A stretch of 47,767 nucleotides of DNA from an uncultured Pseudomonadota bacterium (GTDB lineage Bacteria > Pseudomonadota > Alphaproteobacteria > RF32 > CAG-239): positions 1-47,767 of the forward strand of contig CASEZG010000011.1 of assembly GCA_949292375.1 (NCBI GenBank). Direction: 5' to 3'. The notes beneath the pieces are model-generated. The model did no database searches and was not told where the DNA came from. It saw only the letters and a program-made list of their open reading frames with translations. The position numbers were made by a program, and so were the translations under genes. Shown here one piece after another: positions 1 to 8,492 of the stretch; the first letter of the stretch is position 1; each line of letters begins with the position of its first letter.

Positions 1-38
1 AACCCCTCTCCCTAGGGTTCAAATCCCAACCCTCCTCA
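1..38 (+). tRNA. Possible 3' end of a tRNA cut by the window edge
   Basis: The stretch reads like the T arm and acceptor strand of a tRNA: a GGG-TTCAAAT-CCC T-loop core followed by CCCTCCT. The T stem has one mismatch and no CCA follows. A strong terminator starts about ten bases downstream, as expected for the end of a tRNA transcript. The rest of the gene lies outside the window, so the isotype cannot be read. It could instead be a decayed tRNA fragment. Confidence 0.3.
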
Positions 39-46
39 TCATTAAC

Positions 47-74
47 CAAAAACCCCGCACAAGGCGGGGCTTTA
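47..74 (+). terminator. Rho-independent terminator
   Basis: The stem CCCCGC / GCGGGG with loop ACAAG is followed by a short T stretch. It would end the transcript entering from the left edge. Its arms do not overlap the tRNA-Ser that follows on the other strand. Confidence 0.6.
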
Positions 75-80
75 GCTTAA

Positions 81-172
81 TGGCGGAGAGATAGGGATTC
101 GAACCCTAGGTACACCGATAGGCGCACAATTGATTTCGAGTCAACCGCATTCGACCACTCTGCCATCTCTCC
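81..172 (-). tRNA. tRNA-Ser (anticodon CGA)
   Basis: Read on the minus strand, it starts GGAGAGATGGCAGAGTGG and ends with the matching acceptor strand ATCTCTCC, then G and an encoded CCA. The anticodon loop reads CTCGAAA, giving anticodon CGA for serine codon UCG. The long variable arm (GTGCGCCTATCGGTGTAC region) and the T loop GGTTCGAATCC are typical of a class II serine tRNA. All arms are intact. Confidence 0.93.
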
Positions 173-241
173 ACAGCTGACTACACCTTAATAAAAGCAA
201 ATCAGATATTTTGCAAGCCAAATTTTACAAAAAGGAACCTT

Positions 242-841
242 TTATTTGAAAATTAAAACTCGTTTTTCCAAAGGCAAATAAGTTTTTTCGCCAGCCGCTG
301 TTTCAATACTTCCCATAGGCATTTGCGCTCTTAGTCTCCAGCTCTTTGGCAAATTCCAAATTTCGCGCAGTTTTTCATCAATCAGCGGATTATAATGTTG
401 CAAACTGGCTCCGACATTTTGCTCCGCCAAAGCCGTCCAGACCATATATTGCAACATCCCGTTAGCCTGCTCTGCCCAAATTGGAAAATTCTCGGCATAC
501 AACGGATATTTCTTTTGCAAATCTTTGGTTACTTCATCATCAATAAAATACAAAACCGTCGCAAAACCAGCAGCAAAAGAGTTTATCTTTTCTTCGGTCT
601 TGGCAAAAGCCTCCGCCGGAACTTTTTCACGCAAGCAATCCTTAACCATATTCCACAAACGCTGATTCTGCCCACCAAACAAAACGACCACACGACCAGA
701 CTGAGAATTAAACGCTGTCGGACATTGCTTAACCATATTCTGCACCAAGCTGATAACCTCATCTTCCGTCAAAACTTTTTCTTGTCCCAAAGCATAAATT
801 GAGCGGCGTTTTTCCGCCAATTGCCAAAATCCGTCTTTCAT
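242..841 (-). CDS. Nitroreductase family protein (Frm2/HBN1/YdgI-like)
   Basis: A 199-residue flavoprotein of the nitroreductase superfamily, probably FMN-dependent and cytosolic, reducing nitroaromatic or other electrophiles with NAD(P)H. Family features are the N-terminal RRSIYALG, the SFNSQS-like segment (FNSQSGRVVVL), the central ATVLYFIDD, the NFPIWAEQANGMLQY block and GASLQHYNPLIDE. The C-terminal RAQMPMGSIE segment is characteristic of the Frm2/HBN1/YdgI branch. Length matches the family. The start is supported by GGGAGG a few bases upstream. It is the last gene of a minus-strand run behind dgt and the ASCH protein. The physiological substrate cannot be read from sequence. Confidence 0.85.
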   Translation of the reverse strand: MKDGFWQLAEKRRSIYALGQEKVLTEDEVISLVQNMVKQCPTAFNSQSGRVVVLFGGQNQRLWNMVKDCLREKVPAEAFAKTEEKINSFAAGFATVLYFIDDEVTKDLQKKYPLYAENFPIWAEQANGMLQYMVWTALAEQNVGASLQHYNPLIDEKLREIWNLPKSWRLRAQMPMGSIETAAGEKTYLPLEKRVLIFK

Positions 842-863
842 CTCGCCCTCCCAAAATTAATCT

Positions 864-1244
864 TTACAAAGATAAATATTTCTCTTCCCGCATCTTTTCA
901 AGCAATTCGGAAGACATATTTTTAACAAACAAACCTACCAGATTAAACTTGCTGACCATCTCTGCCGGATACAAACGCTCAAACCTCAGCATCAATTCAT
1001 CTTTGCTGTCATAACCCAAGAGCTCAGGCGTCAGATAATCTACCATATCTTCAAAATTTTCAAATATGGCAATACCGCGAAGTTGGGTCAACAATTTTTC
1101 CTGCGTCATAGAATTAACAAACTCAATCATATCACCGATTTTAAGCTGTTGACGTTTCTTGTCGAACAATCTTACTTCAACATATCTTTCACTGTTTTTC
1201 ATCTTGTTAAATGAAATATAGTTAGACTGCATGGTATATTTCAT
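864..1244 (-). CDS. ASCH-domain protein (PUA-like fold)
   Basis: A 126-residue protein that is almost entirely one ASCH domain, a PUA-related fold that usually binds RNA or modified nucleosides. Visible hallmarks are EVRLFDKKRQQLKIGDMIEF near residues 22-42, where the KIGD turn is typical, then a beta strand with GIAIF and the FEDMVDYL helix. It starts 12 bases after the dgt stop with an excellent AAGGAG site, so the two are probably translated from one mRNA. Next to dgt, a nucleotide-related role is plausible, but no activity is shown by the sequence. Confidence 0.75.
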   Translation of the reverse strand: MKYTMQSNYISFNKMKNSERYVEVRLFDKKRQQLKIGDMIEFVNSMTQEKLLTQLRGIAIFENFEDMVDYLTPELLGYDSKDELMLRFERLYPAEMVSKFNLVGLFVKNMSSELLEKMREEKYLSL

Positions 1245-1256
1245 AAAACATCTCCT

Positions 1257-2705
1257 TTAGTTATTAATTCTGATACCCTCAAGCATTTGGTATTCAAACA
1301 AAGCAAAATTATCCGTCATACCGCCGATATGGTCAACAATCAGATGTACTCTGAGCCACCACTCCAAAACATCTCTGCCATAAGTCTCAAGAGCCTGCTG
1401 ATTATTCAACCATTCTTTAAGCTGATTCTGATAGCTTCGAACACATCTCTTTGACAAACGGTTAAACAAATGCTTTTCATAAGCCAACCCATCAACTTTT
1501 TTGCCTACAACAAATGCCGAAAAGTCGCTCTGAGAAAGCTCTAACAACCGCGAAAAATACTTATTAAGCAAGCCATAAATAACTGAGAAACCGGAGAGCT
1601 CAATACTCTCAGCCTCTTCAGATTGATAAATATATTTTACCGAAAAAGTCTTAATCACATCCAAAACCCGCCCGATAGGCATCTTTTTGGTAATCAGTTC
1701 TTCTGCCGTACCACTGCAAAATTCCTCATACCGTGATACAAACTCCGCAGCTGCGGCTTCCACCGCCTTATGGCTGATATCGATACAAACACTTGCTCCG
1801 AAATCATCGGCAAAAGTTTTTTCATTCAAACCCTCAACCGGAATTTTCTCATCTCCGTAAAGCTCCCGCCAAATCTGCTGGAATGAAGACAAAAATTCTT
1901 CCGGTGAAATAATTTTCTTTTTTACGGCATCTGAAACATCACTCAAGCAATAAGAGATATCATCCGCCGCTTCCATAATATAAGTCAAAGGATAACGTCG
2001 TCCTTTTTCCCAGCCAATGAGTGCATAGGCCTTTTCAATTAGCGGTGCTTCAGTTTGAAAATAACCTGCTTTTTTCTTAATTTTCTTTCCTTCACTCGCC
2101 TCTCCGGCTGCACGAGCATATTTCACAGCTGCCAACAAAGACGGAATAGTCAAATTCAATGCAAACTCATCTTTTTCACAATGCAACCGACTAATTATTC
2201 TGATACCTTGCGGATTCCCGTCAAACTCATAAAAATCAGCCAATAAAGGTTTTATTTTTTCACTATTGATATTGGCTTTTTGCGCATATTCCGGCAAACG
2301 TTCTTTCGCCCACTTAATCAAGGCAGCCTCACCAAAATGTCCAAAAGGCGGATTCCCGATATCATGCATCAGGCAAGCATTTTCCACCACAGCCGGAATC
2401 TCAACCGCATTTTCAACACTGATTTTTTGCTTTTTACAAAGCTCTCTGGCAATCTTGCTCGCCAATATTTTGCCGATATCCGCCACTTCCAAAGAATGCG
2501 TCAAGCGTGAGCGCACACTGGAATTAAGCTCCAAAGAAAACACCTGCGCTTTTTGTTGCAAACGTCGAAAAGAAGAAGAATAAATAATCCGCGACTTATC
2601 GCTAAAAAACTCTTCCAAAGCCACACGCCCGCCAATTTCAGACTTTCTGAGGCGAATGGGTTGCAAAATCTTATCAAACAAATTATCCGTCATAACCAAA
2701 CTCAT
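1257..2705 (-). CDS. dgt: Deoxyguanosinetriphosphate triphosphohydrolase (dGTPase)
   Basis: An HD-superfamily metalloenzyme that hydrolyses dGTP (or other dNTPs) to the nucleoside and triphosphate, setting dNTP pools in the cytosol. Visible signature: SSSFRRLQQKAQVF near residues 43-56, the metal histidine in SRLTHSLEV (His70), the HD pair in LMHDIGNPPFGHFGE (His114, Asp115) and the later ADDISYCLSDVSDA block supplying another metal aspartate. At 482 residues it is close to the E. coli-type length. The start is uncertain: Met1 has only a distant GAGG, and Met5 is a possible alternative. First gene of the dgt-ASCH-nitroreductase run. Confidence 0.92.
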   Translation of the reverse strand: MSLVMTDNLFDKILQPIRLRKSEIGGRVALEEFFSDKSRIIYSSSFRRLQQKAQVFSLELNSSVRSRLTHSLEVADIGKILASKIARELCKKQKISVENAVEIPAVVENACLMHDIGNPPFGHFGEAALIKWAKERLPEYAQKANINSEKIKPLLADFYEFDGNPQGIRIISRLHCEKDEFALNLTIPSLLAAVKYARAAGEASEGKKIKKKAGYFQTEAPLIEKAYALIGWEKGRRYPLTYIMEAADDISYCLSDVSDAVKKKIISPEEFLSSFQQIWRELYGDEKIPVEGLNEKTFADDFGASVCIDISHKAVEAAAAEFVSRYEEFCSGTAEELITKKMPIGRVLDVIKTFSVKYIYQSEEAESIELSGFSVIYGLLNKYFSRLLELSQSDFSAFVVGKKVDGLAYEKHLFNRLSKRCVRSYQNQLKEWLNNQQALETYGRDVLEWWLRVHLIVDHIGGMTDNFALFEYQMLEGIRINN

Positions 2706-2906
2706 TTTTCAAAAATTATAATCCTCATTTATAACAGAAAAATAAAATCTGATAAGAAATATTTACAATTTTTGCCGATAACCTTACAGCAGCGCACAAA
2801 CGACAGTGCAGCGCGCAGGCATTAAATTTCCGGTGCCCGAAGCGAAGTTGTTGAGCCAACGGCGAAATCTACGAAGCAAGAATGGGATGCAATCCCTTTG
2901 CCCGCA
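2706..2906. other. Intergenic stretch with a tRNA-Gly-like fragment
   Basis: About 200 bases between dgt and the tRNA-Gly terminator. No credible gene is seen: the short frames here overlap the tRNA or run against it. Its right half is richer in GC than its surroundings. Positions 2882-2905 on the plus strand resemble the T arm and acceptor end of the neighbouring tRNA-Gly, with 18 of 23 bases the same, in inverted orientation. Confidence 0.45.
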
Positions 2907-2907
2907 T

Positions 2908-2945
2908 AACAAAAAAACCTTGTTAACAATAACAAGGTTTCTTAA
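2908..2945 (-). terminator. Terminator of tRNA-Gly
   Basis: On the minus strand AACCTTGTTA and TAACAAGGTT form a ten-base stem with a short loop, followed by seven T residues. It sits directly after the 3' end of tRNA-Gly and is a textbook intrinsic terminator for it. Confidence 0.75.
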
Positions 2946-2950
2946 AAAAT

Positions 2951-3025
2951 TGGAGCGGGCAATGGGATTCGGACCCACGACATCAACCTTGGCAAGGTTG
3001 CGCTCTACCCCTGAGCTATACCCGC
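2951..3025 (-). tRNA. tRNA-Gly (anticodon GCC)
   Basis: On the minus strand it begins GCGGGTATAGCTCAGGGG and closes with TGCCCGC, then T and an encoded CCA. The anticodon loop CTTGCCAAG gives GCC, which reads glycine codons GGC and GGU. The D, anticodon, T and acceptor stems all pair. It stands alone, with its own terminator downstream. Confidence 0.95.
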
Positions 3026-3117
3026 ATCGTGCAGAACGAGTAATTAAATATCATATCTTAAAAAAAATGCAAGCCCTAATTTCACTTTTTTTTATTTTTT
3101 TTGCACAGTCGCATATT

Positions 3118-3552
3118 TTACCCCAAAATCAAGCCATATTTCTGTGCCTGAAAAACCAAAAATAGCACTCCGGCCAATCGATACAGCCAAACTATCGCCC
3201 TATTACCCTTCAAAGGCATTCCATTTGCACTATGTCCTACAAATAAAAACTCAAACAAAGCCCAAACAGCCACAAACAACAACGGCAAATAAAGCATATA
3301 AAAAGAGATTAAAGACAAGAAAAGCTGAATAAAACCACGCTTATAACGCCCAATATAAAAATTATGCAAACCGAGTGTTCCTGTAAAATAAGCTAAGGTC
3401 ATATAAACAAAAGCATTTTTACTGCGCACTTCTTCTTTTCTGTCACGTAAAATTTTTCGCGCTGCCAAATTCTTATATTGTTCGAACTGCGCCTCACTCA
3501 AAACCCCCCGTGCTTTCAAGGTTTTTAATTCATCCAGATTCTCGAAATCCAT
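3118..3552 (-). CDS. TM2-domain membrane protein with SHOCT-like N-terminus
   Basis: A 144-residue membrane protein. Residues 5-30 (LDELKTLKARGVLSEAQFEQ) look like a SHOCT motif, a short helical oligomerisation unit. Residues about 48-105 form a TM2 domain: two hydrophobic helices with the motif GxxGxHNFYxGRYxxG (GTLGLHNFYIGRYKRG). A further hydrophobic segment lies near residues 119-136. TM2 proteins have no single agreed function. The start is backed by GAGAGG upstream. The groEL terminator separates it from groESL, so it probably has its own promoter. Confidence 0.75.
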   Translation of the reverse strand: MDFENLDELKTLKARGVLSEAQFEQYKNLAARKILRDRKEEVRSKNAFVYMTLAYFTGTLGLHNFYIGRYKRGFIQLFLSLISFYMLYLPLLFVAVWALFEFLFVGHSANGMPLKGNRAIVWLYRLAGVLFLVFQAQKYGLILG

Positions 3553-3602
3553 ACTTTTGTACCTCTCTGAAATATCTTACAAAATAGAAATTAATATTCT
3601 AC

Positions 3603-3635
3603 AAAAAAAAGAGCCTCCGAAGAGACTCTTTTTTC
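3603..3635 (-). terminator. groESL terminator
   Basis: On the minus strand GAGTCTC-TTCG-GAGGCTC forms a seven-base stem with one mismatch and a stable TTCG loop, followed by seven T. It lies about 20 bases after the groEL stop and ends the groESL transcript before the TM2 gene. Confidence 0.75.
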
Positions 3636-3654
3636 ATCATTAGCTTTTTTATGG

Positions 3655-5298
<1,644 letters not shown>

Positions 5299-5319
5299 TT
5301 ATATCCTTTTCTTAAACAA

Positions 5320-5610
5320 TTATTCTTCAACAACAGCCAGAATATCTGACTCTTTCATTATCACGCGGTCTTCACCGTTGAGCTTAACCTCGGTGCCACC
5401 CCATTTGGCAAACAAAACCTTGTCACCAACCTTAACACACATCGGAATAATCTTTCCGTCTTCGGTGCGTGCGCCGTCACCAACGGCTTCAACAATACCT
5501 TCGCTCGGTTTTTCTTTTGCCGTATCCGGAATAATAATACCGCCGGCGGTCTTTGTCAGTTCATCTAGTCTTTTGACCACAACCCTATCGTGTAAAGGTT
5601 TGATTTTCAT
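5320..5610 (-). CDS. groES: Co-chaperonin GroES
   Basis: The 10-kDa lid of the GroEL chamber. I chose the ATG at 5610 ([15 protein letters not shown]), giving 96 residues, the normal size. A longer frame starts 33 bases upstream, but its extra 11 residues have no family support, and AAGGAG sits about ten bases before the chosen ATG. The mobile loop region ([10 protein letters not shown]) and the roof-loop segment are intact. It is the first gene of groES-groEL. Confidence 0.97.
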   Translation of the reverse strand: MKIKPLHDRVVVKRLDELTKTAGGIIIPDTAKEKPSEGIVEAVGDGARTEDGKIIPMCVKVGDKVLFAKWGGTEVKLNGEDRVIMKESDILAVVEE

Positions 5611-5656
5611 AGTTTTTATGCTCCTTAAGATAGTTATTTTCAAATTTCTATTATGT

Positions 5657-5685
5657 TAGTTAGTGTTTGGCGCGCCCGTTGTCAA
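5657..5685 (-). promoter_or_regulatory. Candidate groESL promoter
   Basis: On the minus strand CTTGACA is followed after 17 bases by TAACTA, roughly 50 bases upstream of groES. CTTGACA-like -35 boxes occur in both housekeeping and heat-shock (RpoH) promoters of alphaproteobacteria. No CIRCE inverted repeat (TTAGCACTC / GAGTGCTAA) is present, so HrcA control is not visible here. The -10 box is weak, so this is tentative. Confidence 0.4.
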
Positions 5686-5725
5686 GCATTGATAAAAAAA
5701 AATCAGCTAAATCTGCATTTTGTTT

Positions 5726-5756
5726 TTGACAAAAAAAGCCAAATATTTTATATAAT
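5726..5756 (+). promoter_or_regulatory. Candidate sigma-70-type promoter
   Basis: A perfect TTGACA at 5726-5731 precedes TATAAT at 5751-5756 with a 19-base spacer. TATATA at 5749-5754 gives the ideal 17-base spacing. It faces the two orphan genes starting at 5808 and is back to back with the groESL promoter. Confidence 0.6.
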
Positions 5757-5807
5757 AGAGCAATTTTAAGATATTAAGACTATTATTCATTTCAAAATAC
5801 TACAATT

Positions 5808-6173
5808 ATGAAAGCACAAGATTTACAAAACCGATTGCTGAAAGTCATCGGCCCTATTGCTTCCGAACAACCGCCTTTAGTGCTGTTGGACAAAATCCAA
5901 AAGGAAGAAACCGATGAGTACTTAAAACACTATTTTTCACTTCTCCACAAAGAAGCTGAATTAATGTGTCCAGATATTGACAAGATTAATGAGTTGGCTG
6001 AAGCAGAACATGACGTGCTTTGCCGGCTTATTCAACTTTATCTTAACGACGAGACCAAGCCTTTTTTCAAACGGTACTTGACCGTCGTATGTCTGTTTCC
6101 GGAATATGTAATGGATACGAAGCTCTTGCTGAGTATCTTAAACTATTATGATATATTTAATAAAAAAATTTAA
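5808..6173 (+). CDS. Unknown small helical protein, first of a gene pair
   Basis: A 121-residue protein I do not recognise. It is predicted almost wholly alpha-helical and acidic in the middle, with no signal peptide or membrane segment. Two cysteines (ELMCPD and DVLCRL) and a C-terminal cluster VCLFPEYVMDTKLLLSILNYYD stand out, but no enzyme motif is seen. No Shine-Dalgarno sequence precedes the ATG, yet a strong-looking promoter lies about 50 bases upstream, so leaderless-like or unusual initiation is possible. The next gene starts two bases after its stop, so the two are surely co-transcribed. Confidence 0.6.
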   Translation: MKAQDLQNRLLKVIGPIASEQPPLVLLDKIQKEETDEYLKHYFSLLHKEAELMCPDIDKINELAEAEHDVLCRLIQLYLNDETKPFFKRYLTVVCLFPEYVMDTKLLLSILNYYDIFNKKI

Positions 6174-6175
6174 TT

Positions 6176-6718
6176 ATGGAAGAAAAAATCAATCTCCGCA
6201 AGCGGGTATTTGAAAATCTCGGCGACTTACATTATACCGCCGACGTACAGAAAATTTTTTGTAATGAGCAAATAAGATATCGTCGCTCATACAAAAAGTT
6301 TTTAACCAAAATACTCAAAGACAACATCTTGATTAGAGAATTAATATTCAAGAGTCATCTCCACAGTAAACTAAGCACAGGCACATATAAAACACTCGTA
6401 TATGCCTTTGCGAAAGTTATTCATGAAAAAACGGAAGATAGAGCACTTAAAGATTATTCAAGTGCCTTGATGGGACAATATGAGTATGGCTATGACTGCT
6501 TTGACAAAATCATCAAGCAGAAGGAAAACATTCTCATAAATCACATTTTGGAAGACATCCCATTGCCGGATATTCAGACCAACAAACGCGTGCAAGTTTT
6601 TATGCGTCGCTGCATGACATTGCTTGTTTTGAGTTCAAAAATGAAATACGACCCTCAAACCGAAGCGACAATAGATATGCTTCTGGACGAGTACAAAGAA
6701 GGACGCGCCGTAATGTAA
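6176..6718 (+). CDS. Unknown helical protein, second of a gene pair
   Basis: A 180-residue protein of unknown function. It is rich in lysine, arginine, tyrosine and leucine, and probably all-helical and soluble. The first 60 residues are strongly basic (RYRRSYKKFLTKILKD), as in some nucleic-acid-binding proteins, but no named domain can be claimed. The start lies two bases after the upstream stop and lacks its own ribosome binding site, suggesting translational coupling. A strong terminator follows. The pair has no recognisable functional neighbours, since groESL and the channel gene face other ways. Confidence 0.6.
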   Translation: MEEKINLRKRVFENLGDLHYTADVQKIFCNEQIRYRRSYKKFLTKILKDNILIRELIFKSHLHSKLSTGTYKTLVYAFAKVIHEKTEDRALKDYSSALMGQYEYGYDCFDKIIKQKENILINHILEDIPLPDIQTNKRVQVFMRRCMTLLVLSSKMKYDPQTEATIDMLLDEYKEGRAVM

Positions 6719-6738
6719 ACCTCCCAAAAACAAGAAAG

Positions 6739-6777
6739 ACACCTCCCGCTTTTAAGCCGGAGGTGTTTTTTATTTTT
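6739..6777 (+). terminator. Terminator of the orphan gene pair
   Basis: ACACCTCC-CGCTT and AAGCC-GGAGGTGT form a long stem with a tiny loop, followed by a run of T. It lies about 20 bases after the stop of the second gene. Confidence 0.8.
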
Positions 6778-6787
6778 TACCCTGCTG

Positions 6788-6814
6788 TTTCTGTATTAGT
6801 TACCCACTATACAA
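6788..6814 (+). repeat. Arm repeat associated with palindromic element copy A
   Basis: A 27-base stretch beginning TTTCTGTATTAG and ending CTATACAA is a direct repeat of 6912-6938 (21 of 27 bases equal). The same sequence, in a third version, forms the right flank of copy B near 24027-24053. It is probably part of the same element family. Confidence 0.6.
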
Positions 6815-6837
6815 TTACACAAAAGTTTGGAGAGCGA

Positions 6838-6938
6838 GGCATATAGTAAGAAATAAAGGCAAAAGTCCCGCAGCGTACATTGAAGTACGTGAGGACACTT
6901 TTGACCTGAAATTTCTGTACTAAATGTCCGCTATACAA
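6838..6938. repeat. Palindromic element, copy A
   Basis: An imperfect palindrome centred near 6882. The 27-base core (6869-6895) has CGCAGCGTACAT and GTACGTGAGGA around a short loop. Outside it, AAAAGT pairs with ACTTTT and GG with CC. Further out, AGTAAGAAAT on the left mirrors ATTTCTGTACT on the right. It lies between the convergent orphan pair and the channel gene. Copy B shares about 80 bases with few changes. Confidence 0.8.
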
Positions 6939-6942
6939 ACTT

Positions 6943-7659
6943 TTAAAGGCGGGATTTAAGATTAAACGCCCTCTTCACAACCTCTGCAACAACACTCATA
7001 AGGAATGAAACCGCGATGAGGAAAAAGATGAAGACATAAGATACAAAGAAAACCCATGCATGCGGAAAAACAGACATAACGGGGCGAGCAATATTTGAAG
7101 CCCAACCATCCAGCGTAACCACCTGCAAAAGAGCAAACAGAGCCGAACCGAGATCTGCAAACTCAATAAAGACATCGCCGAACAAACATACGGCAATAAT
7201 AGCAAAGACATACATAAAGACGAAAGAGACCAAGAGCATAGCCAAAAAATTAGGCAACAATGCAATAAAGGTATTAATCATCTGTTTGAGGCGTGTAAAT
7301 TTATTGACATATTTCAGCAGTCTAAACAAACGGAAGGTTCGCAAAACAATAAAATAGCTGGCAGAGGGCACTGAAGAAACCGCAACGACCACAAAATCAA
7401 AAACATTCCAGCCTGATTTGAAAAACTTTTTACCGAAAGCAAAAATTTTCATCAGCATCTCAATAATGAAGATAGCCATAAACAAGCGGTCCAAAATAAA
7501 TAAGCCGCCTTCAAAAAACAGATTAATATAATCTGAGGTCATCAACCCCAGAATAATGGCATCCATACAAATCAAAGACATAATCAAAAGGTCAAAGTTT
7601 TTACCCTCAACCAGTTTTTTAACCTTACGTCTGTCAGCTTCAACGGCACTAATCTTCAT
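6943..7659 (-). CDS. Voltage-gated cation channel, single-domain ion transport protein
   Basis: A six-helix channel subunit that should form tetramers in the inner membrane, like bacterial NaChBac-type channels. S1 to S3 lie near residues 21-41, 51-73 and 85-100. S4 carries Arg107, Arg110, Arg113 and Lys116 at every third position, the voltage-sensor pattern. S5 is about 133-160, the pore helix 171-182 and S6 199-226. The filter reads TLDGWAS (182-188), where sodium channels usually have TLESWAS. The aspartate and glycine change the selectivity ring, so the ion cannot be assumed. At 238 residues it is compact, with a short C-tail. AAGGA supports the start. Confidence 0.85.
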   Translation of the reverse strand: MKISAVEADRRKVKKLVEGKNFDLLIMSLICMDAIILGLMTSDYINLFFEGGLFILDRLFMAIFIIEMLMKIFAFGKKFFKSGWNVFDFVVVAVSSVPSASYFIVLRTFRLFRLLKYVNKFTRLKQMINTFIALLPNFLAMLLVSFVFMYVFAIIAVCLFGDVFIEFADLGSALFALLQVVTLDGWASNIARPVMSVFPHAWVFFVSYVFIFFLIAVSFLMSVVAEVVKRAFNLKSRL

Positions 7660-7699
7660 GGTTCAACTTCCTTTAAAATTCGGTTGATGACATTTTATC

Positions 7700-8383
7700 C
7701 TAGAAAAAGTAAAAAGCAATCATTATTGCAGCAATCGTAATTGCCGGTCCGAAAGCCCCGACTCTCATTTTGCGCAACATTGCATAAGAGCCAAACAAAG
7801 CACAAGCCAATATAATGGTATAAATAACCAATTCAGCCCCGAGCCAAGCCCCCAAAGCAGCCAAGAGCTTGATATCTCCGCCGCCGAAAGCATCTTTGTT
7901 TTTCCAAACCAAAAACGCACTGGCCAAAACAGGCAAGACATAACCCACTACGGCACCGATAACACTTTCGACCGGAATAACCCATTGGCTGACAAAGACA
8001 GAATAAGCAAAACCCGCAATCAGCAACGGTACGGTTAAAATGTCGGGAAGCAAGAACATACGATTATCAATTTCGGTCAAGAGCAAAAGCGTCAAAATCA
8101 AGCCCAAATACCAAACAATATAAATATCGCTGAAACGTTCCGCCGCCAAATAACTGATAGATGCCGTAACGATTCCCCAGCCGATGCTTCGCATACGATA
8201 TTTATTCATCAGCTTGCCATAAACAGGGTTAGCCGAGCGTTTGGCAAAAGAAACTACCTTAACCGGACGCAATATCCGATAGATGGCATAAGCAGGCGTT
8301 GCCGGCATAAATTTGGCAAACCGACGCGCCAAATAAGGGATTAAGAGTCCAAAAACAAAACCGTAAAAAGCATAAATCATCAT
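7700..8383 (-). CDS. Prepilin peptidase-like A24 aspartic protease
   Basis: An inner-membrane aspartic protease of 227 residues with about six to eight hydrophobic segments. Both catalytic aspartates are visible: Asp106 in TEIDNRMFLLPD and Asp170 in FGGGDIKLLAALG, matching the D-x6-PD and GxGDxK motifs of PilD/CpaA peptidases, which cut leader peptides of type IV pilin-like proteins. The cysteine-rich methylase domain of full PilD is absent. No pilin or Tad genes lie nearby, so its substrates must be elsewhere. The start codon is uncertain: two consecutive ATGs with a weak AGAAAG site. Confidence 0.82.
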   Translation of the reverse strand: MMIYAFYGFVFGLLIPYLARRFAKFMPATPAYAIYRILRPVKVVSFAKRSANPVYGKLMNKYRMRSIGWGIVTASISYLAAERFSDIYIVWYLGLILTLLLLTEIDNRMFLLPDILTVPLLIAGFAYSVFVSQWVIPVESVIGAVVGYVLPVLASAFLVWKNKDAFGGGDIKLLAALGAWLGAELVIYTIILACALFGSYAMLRKMRVGAFGPAITIAAIMIAFYFF

Positions 8384-8453
8384 AAATCTTTCTAAAAAAT
8401 GTTATAATGCAAAGTTGTAAAACCAAAACCTTAAAATCAATTTAATAAGTAAG

Positions 8454-8481
8454 AAAATAAGCCCCTCTTTTCAGAGGAGCC
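8454..8481 (-). terminator. htpG terminator
   Basis: GCTCCTCT-GAAA-AGAGGGGC with a following T-rich stretch on the minus strand, starting about a dozen bases after the htpG stop. It separates htpG from the prepilin peptidase gene. Confidence 0.75.
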
Positions 8482-8492
8482 TAACTTTTTTG

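Noticed and set aside
2784..2978. A 64-codon minus-strand frame near tRNA-Gly
   Set aside because: It overlaps the tRNA and its terminator; no coding features.
5611..5720. A CIRCE/HrcA operator upstream of groES
   Set aside because: The TTAGCACTC / GAGTGCTAA inverted repeat is not present.
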